From assembly GCA_024275695.1 (NCBI GenBank), contig JAJRYP010000051.1, positions 1-17,189 on the forward strand: a DNA stretch of 17,189 bases, in the 5' to 3' direction. Made by a program: the position numbers and the translations under genes. Shown here piece after piece: positions 1-6,582 of the stretch. Origin of the DNA: Patescibacteria group bacterium. Lineage in GTDB: Bacteria; Patescibacteriota; Gracilibacteria; UBA1369; PNNO01. The number at the start of each line of letters is the position of its first letter. The first letter of the stretch is position 1. The notes beneath the pieces are model-generated. The model ran no database searches. It saw only the letters and a list, made by a program, of their open reading frames with translations, and was not told the DNA's origin.

Positions 1-18
1 ATTTTATCTCAATTTAGC

Positions 19-885
19 TTATTTAGCAAAATCCACGGCACGAGTTCTTCGAATAACATTCACTTTAATTTTCCCCGGATAACTCAATTTATCTTCAATT
101 TTTCCCGCAATCCCTTCGGCAAGATCATTCATTTTTTCATCTGTCACTTCTTCGGGCGACACTATAACGCGTACTTCACGACCCGCCGATATCGCAAAAG
201 TTTTCTGAACTCCTCCAAAAGAAGTTGCAATTTCTTCAAGATCACGCAATCGTTCAAGATAGCGTTCCAGTGATTCCTGTCTTGCTCCCGGACGCCCTGC
301 CGATATCGCGTCAGCGGCCATTACAAGTCTTGCTTCGGGAGTTTCCGGTGTCGCAGCCTCATGATGGGTCCATGCGGCGTGTATTTCCGCTTCTGAAAAT
401 TTATATTTAGTCATGATCTCGCGAGTAAGCACATCATGAGAGCCTTCGACATGTTGATCGATTGCTTTTCCTATGTCGTGAAAAAATGCGGCAATTTTCG
501 TTGTTTCTACGTCAAGTCCGAGTTCGCTCGCAAGTAATTCGGCCATATACGCAACTTCAAATGAATGAAGAAGGATATTTTGACCATAACTTGTTCTATA
601 TTTAAGTCGGCCGATAATTTTCAATAAATCAGACGGGAATTTGCGTTTGAATTTCATTTTTTTAACTGCTTTTTCTCCAACATTTAAAAGGTCCCGGCTT
701 AGAATTTTTTTTGCGGAATCGATTGCCTCTCGAATGGCCTTTTCGTCGACTCGTCTCAGTTTAACCAGTTTTTCAAGCGCTATCCTGGCAACATTTTTCT
801 TAAGAAGATCAAAGGTCGAAACCACAATTGTGTTTGGTTCGTCGTTAAAAATCACATCAACATTCATAAGCTCTTCAAAAAGCAA
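19..885 (-). CDS. rny: Ribonuclease Y, C-terminal part (end of KH plus HD domain)
   Basis: RNase Y is a membrane-anchored endoribonuclease that starts bulk mRNA decay; its HD domain holds the metal-dependent active site. This 288-codon piece carries the HD domain. The HD pair is at residues 136-137 (FFHDIGK), with further expected metal/active-site residues at H107, H150, H174-H175 and D192, and the conserved stretch ISAGRPGAR at 195-202. The first residues belong to the KH domain: the frame stays open upstream to base 960 and encodes GPNAKN, the counterpart of the GxxG loop, before the TTG at 885. The TTG is therefore an ORF boundary rather than a believable start. The next upstream codon, 961-963, is an in-frame TAA, and beyond it the same frame continues as the N-terminal half. 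Corrected length would be about 508 residues, normal for the family. The HD identification is firm; whether this half is translated is unknown. Confidence 0.88.
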   Translation of the reverse strand: MLFEELMNVDVIFNDEPNTIVVSTFDLLKKNVARIALEKLVKLRRVDEKAIREAIDSAKKILSRDLLNVGEKAVKKMKFKRKFPSDLLKIIGRLKYRTSYGQNILLHSFEVAYMAELLASELGLDVETTKIAAFFHDIGKAIDQHVEGSHDVLTREIMTKYKFSEAEIHAAWTHHEAATPETPEARLVMAADAISAGRPGARQESLERYLERLRDLEEIATSFGGVQKTFAISAGREVRVIVSPEEVTDEKMNDLAEGIAGKIEDKLSYPGKIKVNVIRRTRAVDFAK

Positions 886-960
886 TATGTTTTTTGCGTT
901 TGGTCCTACAATACGCGCTTTTGCTTCATCGCGCCGAACGATTATTTTTGCCTCCTTTTT

Positions 961-1545
961 TTACACGGATGTTCTATCGGTAAATTTTTGAAGAGCACCC
1001 CTTATAATATTTTTAGCGATTTTTTCAGCTTTATCTTTTGCATGATCAATTATTTTCTTTGTCTGTTCCGCAGTCTCTTCTTTTAGTTCCCTTTCAAATT
1101 GGCTAACCAGTTTATCTGTAATTTCTTTGATGGTTACACCCAGTCTCGATGCCAATCTTTGTTTAATCAATCCCTCTCGTTCTTGCTGTTTAAGGCCGGA
1201 AGTGGAAATTTCCTCCTCAACCTGTTGAATAAACGCCTGATATTGCTTATTTTTATTCTTCTTTTTTGCAAATATTTCTTCTTTAAATCGAAGATTTTTT
1301 TCGATTGTATTTATGAGCGTTTTCATCTGTTTAAGCATGTCCTCCGTAGCTTTTTTTACATTGCGAGCGTTTTCTTCGGCATCTTTGCTGATTTTCTCCG
1401 CCTCTTCCTTGCTTTTTGCTATCATTTTGTCACTTTTTTCTTTTGCCTTCTCCAAATCAATAAATTTGAGCCTGCGAAAAACGACCTGGCTCACAATTCC
1501 GCCAAGGAGCACGGCTCCCGCTATTATCAATATATTTAAGGTCAT
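961..1545 (-). CDS. rny: Ribonuclease Y, N-terminal part (membrane anchor and coiled coil)
   Basis: This 194-codon piece is the N-terminal half of RNase Y. One hydrophobic helix (about residues 3-24, beginning MTLNILIIAG) is followed by a long charged coiled coil rich in K, E and A, ending with the family-like segment AKNIIRGALQKFTDRTSV. The stop TAA at 961-963 falls where the KH domain should begin, and the rest of the protein continues in the same frame. I chose the ATG at 1545 over the TTG at 1587 because the anchor helix follows it directly and the predicted RNA start lies near 1565. There is no Shine-Dalgarno sequence. As it stands this would be a membrane-bound coiled coil without nuclease activity. 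Alternatives are a recent nonsense mutation, an assembly error, or a genuine two-piece enzyme. Confidence 0.82.
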   Translation of the reverse strand: MTLNILIIAGAVLLGGIVSQVVFRRLKFIDLEKAKEKSDKMIAKSKEEAEKISKDAEENARNVKKATEDMLKQMKTLINTIEKNLRFKEEIFAKKKNKNKQYQAFIQQVEEEISTSGLKQQEREGLIKQRLASRLGVTIKEITDKLVSQFERELKEETAEQTKKIIDHAKDKAEKIAKNIIRGALQKFTDRTSV

Positions 1546-1571
1546 AATTGTTTTTAATTCGTTCGGGTTGT

Positions 1572-1600
1572 ATTGTACATCAAGCAAAGACGAGCGTAAA
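1572..1600 (-). promoter_or_regulatory. Sigma-70-like promoter of rny
   Basis: On the minus strand, TTTACG (-35, 1595-1600) and TACAAT (-10, 1572-1577) are separated by exactly 17 nt. RNA would start near 1565, about 20 nt before the rny ATG at 1545. This is judged by eye from the consensus only. Confidence 0.5.
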
Positions 1601-1652
1601 GCGAGTCTCCCGCGAGCGAAAACTTATCGCGAGCATAGTGTGAGCGGAGCAA
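1591..1652. repeat. Degenerate GCGAGC-type short direct repeats
   Basis: Between rny and the next gene the plus strand shows several variants of GAGCG/GCGAG in about 60 bp (gagcg, gcgag, gcgagcg, gcgagc, gagcgg). Spacing is irregular, so this is not a CRISPR array or a clean tandem repeat. The tract is visibly richer in GC than its surroundings and overlaps the -35 of the rny promoter. It could be a small intergenic repeat family, but a single copy cannot show that. Confidence 0.3.
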
Positions 1653-1684
1653 ACTCCTTTAAGCAAAAAGATAAATTTTTTATT

Positions 1685-2092
1685 TTAGATTGTTTCGTCC
1701 ACCCTGTGCTCGACATACTCGCTTATTTTTTTAGCATCTCCTTGTTCTTGTGCGTCTTCCGCCCGTTCTTTTAATCTTTTTAGCGCCTCAATCCAAAGAG
1801 CAAAGCCACGATAAGGTAATTGCAAATTAAGATGTCTGTCGCATTCCGGATTAAATTCGGGCATATCCATAATTTCTCCGTCCGTCTCAACATAGGCATT
1901 CGCAAGGTATTTGAAAATCGCATCCGTTATTTGATTTTTTTTAACCGAGTAACGAATTATTTCCTTTTCATTCGCGGACCGAATAGAAGCGTTTAGCCGA
2001 CGCATTATTTCAAGCAGCTGTAAATCCAGCATTGCAAGTTGTGTTCTAAATTCCGCGTAGTTGAATCTTGTTGATTGCGGTTCGTTGTCCAA
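1685..2092 (-). CDS. Hypothetical helical protein
   Basis: I do not recognise this 135-residue protein. It has no signal peptide or membrane helix. Residues 15-70 look helical (FRTQLAMLDLQLLEIMRRLN onward), a central acidic stretch contains the segment EIMDMPEFNPECDRHLN, and residues 100-135 form a second charged helix (EALKRLKERAEDAQEQ). The start is uncertain: an in-frame stop lies just upstream, leaving TTG at 2092 or the ATG of residue 21. Two promoter-like sequences face it, at 2104-2132 and 2189-2216. The nearer would give an RNA beginning only about 5 nt before the TTG, so it may suit the internal ATG better. It shares orientation with rny downstream, but rny appears to have its own promoter. 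Confidence 0.65.
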   Translation of the reverse strand: MDNEPQSTRFNYAEFRTQLAMLDLQLLEIMRRLNASIRSANEKEIIRYSVKKNQITDAIFKYLANAYVETDGEIMDMPEFNPECDRHLNLQLPYRGFALWIEALKRLKERAEDAQEQGDAKKISEYVEHRVDETI

Positions 2093-2103
2093 TATTTTTA
2101 AAG

Positions 2104-2132
2104 ATTATATAATACCCGGGTAGCGTAGTCAT
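2104..2132 (-). promoter_or_regulatory. Promoter-like sequence proximal to the 1685-2092 gene
   Basis: On the minus strand, ATGACT (-35, 2127-2132) lies 17 nt from a perfect TATAAT (-10, 2104-2109). The predicted RNA start is close to 2097. Confidence 0.45.
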
Positions 2133-2188
2133 TTTGAGGGCTGTTGCCCCGGCTTCCAACAGAAAGCAACCCAATCGCGACTGCGAAA

Positions 2189-2216
2189 ATTATAACAACC
2201 GCGTCGCATTTGTCAA
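2189..2216 (-). promoter_or_regulatory. Full-consensus sigma-70 promoter with about 90-nt leader
   Basis: On the minus strand, TTGACA (2211-2216) and TATAAT (2189-2194) are both perfect consensus hexamers, 16 nt apart. RNA would start near 2182 and run about 90 nt before the TTG at 2092. In that leader the arm at 2141-2147 can pair either with 2157-2162 (CTGTTG/CAACAG) or with 2166-2170 (GTTGC/GCAAC). No T tract follows, so it is not a terminator. It may drive the gene at 2092 or a small RNA. Confidence 0.5.
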
Positions 2217-2246
2217 TTTACATCCGCGCGCATGTCCTGATATGCT
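2217..2246 (+). promoter_or_regulatory. Possible promoter of the small membrane protein
   Basis: On the plus strand, TTTACA (2217-2222), an 18-nt spacer and TATGCT (2241-2246) preceded by TGA (extended -10). The predicted RNA start is near 2253, about 33 nt before the ATG at 2286. It sits back to back with the consensus promoter on the other strand. Confidence 0.35.
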
Positions 2247-2285
2247 TGTGGCGACTTTCTTTTGCGTGTTTATCTCCTAACCCAT

Positions 2286-2675
2286 ATGTTTATGGAGACT
2301 ACCCTCTTTCTAGCCCGAATTCTGGCTGTAGTTTATGTTGTATTCGGTGCAGGCTTGTTTATTAACAGCCGATATTACTCAAAAGTATACGGTGATTTTG
2401 TTAAAAACTGCGCATTGCTCTTTGTGGCAAGTCTGATACTTCTGGTTGTCAGCACCGTGATTGTTCTCGTGCATAATATTTGGGAATGGCAATGGTATGT
2501 GATTATCACGGTTGTTGGTTGGGTGGGACTTGTTAAGGCGTTCCTTTTTCTCGTTCTTCCAAAAAAGACTGTAAAAATTGTTGGAGGAGTTGTTAAAAGT
2601 AAGGTCTTGTTTATTACGGGAGGCCTGATCGCGGTTGTAATCGGTGTTGTACTCGGATACTTTTCGTTTCTTTAG
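2286..2675 (+). CDS. Small four-helix integral membrane protein, unknown function
   Basis: This is a 129-residue protein made almost entirely of membrane helices, at about residues 5-26, 43-64, 72-92 and 108-128. A tryptophan-rich turn (HNIWEWQW) separates helices 2 and 3, and a basic loop (PKKTVK) follows helix 3. Small uncharacterised membrane proteins of this layout are common in Patescibacteria and other bacteria, but I cannot name a family with certainty. The frame is open from TTG at 2262. I prefer the ATG at 2286 (or 2292) because helix 1 follows directly and the likely promoter would put RNA start near 2253. No Shine-Dalgarno sequence is visible. It converges on the SLH gene and shares a bidirectional terminator with it. 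Confidence 0.72.
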   Translation: MFMETTLFLARILAVVYVVFGAGLFINSRYYSKVYGDFVKNCALLFVASLILLVVSTVIVLVHNIWEWQWYVIITVVGWVGLVKAFLFLVLPKKTVKIVGGVVKSKVLFITGGLIAVVIGVVLGYFSFL

Positions 2676-2685
2676 ATGCAAAATT

Positions 2686-2722
2686 AAACCGACACTTTCC
2701 GGTAAAAGAGGTGTCGGTTTTT
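2686..2722. terminator. Bidirectional intrinsic terminator
   Basis: A 10-bp perfect stem, AAACCGACAC (2686-2695) with GTGTCGGTTT (2711-2720), has a 15-nt loop and a T run on the plus strand. The A-rich 5' side gives a T-rich 3' side on the minus strand. It lies between two convergent genes and can serve both. Confidence 0.85.
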
Positions 2723-2742
2723 GTTAATTCGGAAGTCGGTCT

Positions 2743-3819
2743 TTATAAATTATTAAGCCATGCTTGTGTTTCCGCTTTTGTAATCGAATCGGCCGGTCGA
2801 AAATTTTGCCCAATTTCTTCCGCCGGTATATTTAGCATTCCAACTATATTTGTATAACGCGTATACCATTCTGAAGGTTGGATGTCGTCATAGACGGAAT
2901 AATTATTTATACCCGGCATTCCGAGATTAAATATTTGAATAAATAATTTTGCGGCTTCAGCTCTATTGATTAAGGTATTCGGATTGGTTGGATTTCCGGA
3001 TAAAACATTTTGGTTAACTAAATAACAAATATACATTTCAAATTCAGATCCTTGAGCATGTCCACATGGAACGGTTGCCTGCATAGACGCAATGGGAATA
3101 TTAAGGTTTTTTAGTATTAACGCGGCAAAGCCTCCGCGCGATATTTGTGCAGTATTTGTTGTATCATTGGAATACGATAAAACGCTGTTGATCCACTGGC
3201 CAGTTTCTCCTGTGAGCATTACGTCCGATGGCCTGAACATGTCGCCGATTTCTTCCGCCGGAATTCCATTTGCTGCTAAAACATTTGTATATCCTGTATA
3301 CCAAGCGTTGGTTGGAACATCACCATATAATGTAAATGTTTGAAGAGATGCCAGGTCGAAAGCAGTGGTAAATAATTTTGCGGCTTCAGCTCTGGTAAGG
3401 GCATCGTTTGGTCTAAAATAGGACTGTGTATTATTGTAAACCCCGGAGTCGACCAAATAACAAATATAAGCCTCCGCCCAATGCCCAATTGTTTCGGCAT
3501 CGTTTGGATAACAATTAGTATAAATTGAAGGATTAGGGTTAATTCCCATTTTTTGTACAATTAGTTTTGAAAATTCAGCACGAGTAATTGCTTGATTATT
3601 TAAAGCAGCCGGAATTTTCTCGATTTGTCCAAGTTTTTGAATTTGAGAACGTTTTGCAGTTTCGGTAATAACCGCGGAAGGCACTCTCTTTAACGGTTTA
3701 ACAGAAAACAATTTCCCCATAAGACTTTCCCCTGTTACAGAAAATGCTACAACAATCAACACCACGGCGGCCAGAGCTCCAATAAGTATAAATTTTTTCT
3801 TTAACTTGTGCTTTTTCAT
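2743..3819 (-). CDS. Membrane-anchored SLH-domain protein with internal duplication
   Basis: S-layer homology repeats usually bind cell-wall polymers and attach proteins to the surface. Numbered from the ATG at 3819 (358 residues), a lysine-rich start and one hydrophobic helix at about 10-28 form a signal anchor. A linker follows, then two similar halves at roughly 75-215 and 225-358. SLH signatures recur: ITRAEFSKL (78-86), LTRAEAAKLF (141-150), INRAEAAKLF (284-293) and SITKAETQAW (345-354). Each half also carries WYTxYTN followed by IPAEEIG and FRPxD, which supports a tandem duplication. Paired cysteines in both halves could form disulfides. The ATG at 3819 is preferred over the TTG at 3849 because the strong promoter upstream predicts RNA starting near 3851, leaving a leader of about 32 nt. 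The ligand is not inferable. Confidence 0.85.
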   Translation of the reverse strand: MKKHKLKKKFILIGALAAVVLIVVAFSVTGESLMGKLFSVKPLKRVPSAVITETAKRSQIQKLGQIEKIPAALNNQAITRAEFSKLIVQKMGINPNPSIYTNCYPNDAETIGHWAEAYICYLVDSGVYNNTQSYFRPNDALTRAEAAKLFTTAFDLASLQTFTLYGDVPTNAWYTGYTNVLAANGIPAEEIGDMFRPSDVMLTGETGQWINSVLSYSNDTTNTAQISRGGFAALILKNLNIPIASMQATVPCGHAQGSEFEMYICYLVNQNVLSGNPTNPNTLINRAEAAKLFIQIFNLGMPGINNYSVYDDIQPSEWYTRYTNIVGMLNIPAEEIGQNFRPADSITKAETQAWLNNL

Positions 3820-3857
3820 TTTTGTTTTGGTTAAAATTTTGTTTTTCAACGCCTCAT

Positions 3858-3886
3858 ATTATATCACAAGACTGGCTATTTGTAAA
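3858..3886 (-). promoter_or_regulatory. Strong promoter of the SLH gene
   Basis: On the minus strand, TTTACA (3881-3886), a 17-nt spacer and a perfect TATAAT (3858-3863) preceded by TGA, an extended -10. It is among the best promoter matches in the window. Confidence 0.65.
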
Positions 3887-3900
3887 CCCCCTCTCTATCC

Positions 3901-4221
3901 CTAAAAAAACTCCGGTTTTTCCGGGAGAATCCCGAGGAAACGATAAAAATTGTTTTAGAGGGAGGTTTTTGCGTTTATTCAGTTGTAGACGAACTTTGGC
4001 CAAAACAGTTCCATCCCGGGATGACGGGCACGAAAAATCTCTTTAATTTAAGCCAAAAATTCACATTTAAACCTTTTGATTTTTTTGAATATGTCAATGG
4101 CGTTTAAATACAAAACAAAAGGTATCAGTGTTTGGTGTTCGTAAAAATCTAACCGTTCTCTTTGGCATCCTTAAAGTACCGTTTCTCAAAAAACAACCTC
4201 TAAAACCGGGGGTCTTTTTAG
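3901..4221. repeat. Gene-free 530-bp gap with a possible MITE-like inverted-repeat element
   Basis: Bases 3850-4380 hold no believable gene; the short open frames look like chance. The left end at 3901-3919 reads CTAAAAAAACTCCGGTTTT, and the minus strand from 4221 to 4202 reads CTAAAAAGACCCCCGGTTTT, an imperfect inverted repeat about 20 bp long bounding about 320 bp. Inside are an 8-bp inverted pair ACCTTTTG/CAAAAGGT (4071-4078, 4116-4123), a 12-bp palindrome CATCCCGGGATG (4012-4023) and a second GTTTTAGAG motif on each side. No transposase and no clear target-site duplication are visible. A further hairpin TGCATC/GATGCA lies at 4275-4292, outside the element. A non-autonomous mobile element is one reading; chance AT-rich symmetry is another. 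Confidence 0.3.
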
Positions 4222-4328
4222 TCTCTTCAGATTTTTTATAAAGGGCTATTATAAAGAACAACGTGGTTAGTAAGTGCATCTGATAAGATGCAAAAGCGAA
4301 AAACGAATATCTTTTAAAGATTGGAGCC

Positions 4329-4357
4329 TTGAAAAAATGGCTTTTTTATGCTAAAAT
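4329..4357 (+). promoter_or_regulatory. Promoter of the SGNH-hydrolase gene
   Basis: TTGAAA (4329-4334), a 17-nt spacer and TAAAAT (4352-4357) preceded by TGC (extended -10). RNA start is expected near 4364, about 17 nt before the ATG. Confidence 0.6.
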
Positions 4358-4380
4358 AATAAGAAAATTTAAAACAAAAA

Positions 4381-5541
4381 ATGAATCGTTTGGATACAAT
4401 AAAAGAAAAACCATCAGCACCCGCAAGATCGCGAGAGAAGCAATATATTGCCGATCTTTCCGAAACAAAGGAGTTGCGCAACTCGTATACGCAGAATTTT
4501 CTTAGGCGAAGGCTCCCTTCTTCGGTTAAGCCGAATGCATTTCTTGTTAAAGCATGCAAAGCGCTTGGTATCAAACCTTCCGCTAAAATTTTGGAGAACG
4601 TAATCAGTATTCAGCGTAAATTAAAATTTCCGGAAATTCCCAAACAGAGTCGTTTGGAATCCTACGGTTTTGCGGAATATATTGATGGAAAATTTGGGCA
4701 ATACACTTTGCAAAATTTACTTAAACATGAAAAAGGAAAAGGCTTGGCGACGATTTTTCCCGACTACCAAAAAGCTAAAAGAAAAAGTTTCGCAAAAAAA
4801 GAAGGGTTTCCGCCAACTTCCAACCGGGCTCCCGTCGTAAATAATCCTGAAATAAAAAGAAAAGCGAAACGTGTTGCTTACATCGCGGATTCAAACGGAA
4901 CAAAATGGTTTTTAGGGAGGCATCTTAAAGAAATTAACGGAAGACCGACAATGAAAATAGTTAAAGGAGGCATGGCTGCCAGATGGGCCAGAAATAGAAT
5001 TAAAGAAAATATCGACAGATTTTTAAAAGAAGGAGTTACCGATGTCGTTGTAATGATAGGGACAAATAATATGTCGACTCGCGCCTCTCTGGCTTATATC
5101 CGAAGGCCGGTTGAAAGAGATCCGGTTGTAAAATTGTATATTGAAATGCGCAGGCTTTTGAGAGAAAAAGGAATCAGGTTTCATTTATGTACCATTCCTC
5201 CGCTGGGTGGCTATATAGCAAAAAAATATGCAAGAATTCGTAGCAGACTAAATGGTTTGAGAGCGACGTACTGGAGAAAAAGATACTGGGATAAAATTCC
5301 GAGAGTCATAAAGAGGAGATACAACAATGATCCGCTTGCCTATTATAAAGCCGCGGAACAAGCGTGTTATACAAGATGGCTGAATGTTAACAGATGGATT
5401 ATGGCACAAAAGTTACATATAAATTTTGGCAACGCGCAAACAGTTACTTTGCCGAGAAAAAAATCAAGTGACGGGATTCATATAACAGGTCGTGCGGAAC
5501 AAAGAAGAATGGCAAAAAAAATTAAAGACAGATTTTCATGA
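4381..5541 (+). CDS. SGNH/GDSL-type hydrolase with a possible peptidoglycan-binding-like segment
   Basis: SGNH hydrolases are serine esterases or deacylases of lipids, sugars or cell-wall polymers. The three diagnostic blocks are present: IADSNG with candidate nucleophile S171, IGTNN at 226-230 (block III, oxyanion-hole Asn), and SDGIHITG with D364 and H367 completing the triad. Residues about 70-115 (SIQRKLKF, then IDGKFGQYTLQNLL) resemble the PG_binding_1 pattern, suggesting wall binding, but this is weaker. The protein is strongly basic, and an insert at about 275-345 between blocks III and V is rich in Arg, Lys, Tyr and Trp. No signal peptide or membrane helix is visible, which is odd if it acts on the wall. 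The ATG at 4381 fits the promoter and there is no Shine-Dalgarno. Two glycosyltransferases follow, so a role in modifying a surface polymer is plausible. The substrate is unknown. Confidence 0.75.
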   Translation: MNRLDTIKEKPSAPARSREKQYIADLSETKELRNSYTQNFLRRRLPSSVKPNAFLVKACKALGIKPSAKILENVISIQRKLKFPEIPKQSRLESYGFAEYIDGKFGQYTLQNLLKHEKGKGLATIFPDYQKAKRKSFAKKEGFPPTSNRAPVVNNPEIKRKAKRVAYIADSNGTKWFLGRHLKEINGRPTMKIVKGGMAARWARNRIKENIDRFLKEGVTDVVVMIGTNNMSTRASLAYIRRPVERDPVVKLYIEMRRLLREKGIRFHLCTIPPLGGYIAKKYARIRSRLNGLRATYWRKRYWDKIPRVIKRRYNNDPLAYYKAAEQACYTRWLNVNRWIMAQKLHINFGNAQTVTLPRKKSSDGIHITGRAEQRRMAKKIKDRFS

Positions 5542-5572
5542 ATACCTAATCGCAATTTACCCGGACGACCTA

Positions 5573-5601
5573 TAGTCAAACGTTTTTGAAGGTGGTATAG
5601 T
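5573..5601 (+). promoter_or_regulatory. Promoter of the glycosyltransferase pair
   Basis: TAGTCA (5573-5578), a 17-nt spacer and TATAGT (5596-5601) preceded by TGG (extended -10). RNA start near 5608 is about 16 nt before the GTG at 5624. The -35 match is weak. Confidence 0.45.
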
Positions 5602-5623
5602 GTAGGCCGCTTAACCTTTTGGC

Positions 5624-6577
5624 GTGAAAAAAGTAAAAACAATCATAGGAATTATTTCATTTAATGACAAACATTATCTTGAAAAGATGTTGCCGACAAT
5701 AGTTGATTTTGAAAATACGCACATTGTTATTCTTGATAACGCCGGAAATAATGAAATCAAACAATTTATTGAAAACAGTTATCCTCAAATTGACTTCATA
5801 CGGCACAAGGAAGGAAATATTGGTTTTGGGAGAGGTCATAATTATATTGTAAAAAATTCACCCGCCTCCGATTATTACTTTTGTGTTAATAATGATATTT
5901 TAATCGAAAAAGACGGTTTTGATGCTTGCGTAAAACATCTTGATGAAAACAAAGAAGACTGCGTAGTTGCGGCAAAATTGCATCATTGGGATTTTAAAAA
6001 TAATAAAAAAACAGACATTATTGATACCCTGGGGGTTATTGGAAACAGGCCTCATCATTTTTGGGATCGCGGACAGGGGCGTAAAGACAAAGGTCAGTAT
6101 GACAACACGATAAATAATATTTTTGGGGTTTCCGGAGCAGCTTTTTTCATACGACGCTCGTGTATTTTTCAACTGCACGGATCTAACTATACAATTTTTG
6201 ATGAAAATATCTTTATGTATAAAGAGGATATCGACCTTGCCTATCGAATGAGATGGTTGGGTATGAAAATATCATTTTTGAAAAATGTGCTCGGCTATCA
6301 TGCCAGGACGCTCGGGAAAAACAAAAAAAAGTCTTTATTTGAGGCTACAATGAGTTATAAAAATCACAGAATTATGCTTCGAAACAACTTTAGCAAAAAA
6401 TATTCACTTAATACAAAAGTCTCGGTATTTGTGTACGAAATAACGAAATTCCTTTATTATCTTGTTACAAAACCTAAAGTTGCCGCAGAATATTTTAAGA
6501 TTCGAAGGATGAAAAATCTTAAAATATCTGAAAAAAAAATTACATCGAAAAAAATGGAATCATATTTCTTAACCTAA
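5624..6577 (+). CDS. GT2-family glycosyltransferase (rhamnosyltransferase-like)
   Basis: This enzyme should transfer a sugar from a nucleotide-sugar donor to a growing surface glycan, acting at the cytoplasmic face of the membrane. The GT-A fold motifs are visible: IVILDNAGNN (34-43), NIGFGRGHN (65-73), the DxD-equivalent VNNDI (88-92), an acceptor-side GVSGAAFF (168-175), and KEDIDLAYR (200-208) carrying the probable catalytic acid. After about residue 230 comes a basic tail typical of WbbL-like rhamnosyltransferases; a hydrophobic stretch near 265-278 may touch the membrane. At 317 residues the length is normal. The start is GTG at 5624, without a Shine-Dalgarno. Five bases separate it from the next glycosyltransferase, so the two are almost certainly cotranscribed. 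Donor and acceptor cannot be deduced. Confidence 0.87.
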   Translation: MKKVKTIIGIISFNDKHYLEKMLPTIVDFENTHIVILDNAGNNEIKQFIENSYPQIDFIRHKEGNIGFGRGHNYIVKNSPASDYYFCVNNDILIEKDGFDACVKHLDENKEDCVVAAKLHHWDFKNNKKTDIIDTLGVIGNRPHHFWDRGQGRKDKGQYDNTINNIFGVSGAAFFIRRSCIFQLHGSNYTIFDENIFMYKEDIDLAYRMRWLGMKISFLKNVLGYHARTLGKNKKKSLFEATMSYKNHRIMLRNNFSKKYSLNTKVSVFVYEITKFLYYLVTKPKVAAEYFKIRRMKNLKISEKKITSKKMESYFLT

Positions 6578-6582
6578 GTCAT

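Noticed and set aside
951..965. A AAA AAG slippery heptamer at the rny break, as a programmed -1 frameshift site
   Set aside because: The in-frame TAA precedes the heptamer and both halves of rny are in the same frame, so a -1 shift would not join them.
1591..1652. GCGAGC-rich tract as a CRISPR or iteron array
   Set aside because: The motif length and spacing vary from copy to copy, and no replication or cas gene is nearby.
3950..4215. GTTTTAGAG motifs reminiscent of type II CRISPR repeats or tracrRNA
   Set aside because: Only isolated copies in inverted orientation, no regular spacing, no spacers and no cas gene.
3822..4279. Short open frames in the gap 3822-4279 on both strands
   Set aside because: No recognisable domain, no promoter or start signal in the right place, and they run across inverted repeats and the SLH promoter.
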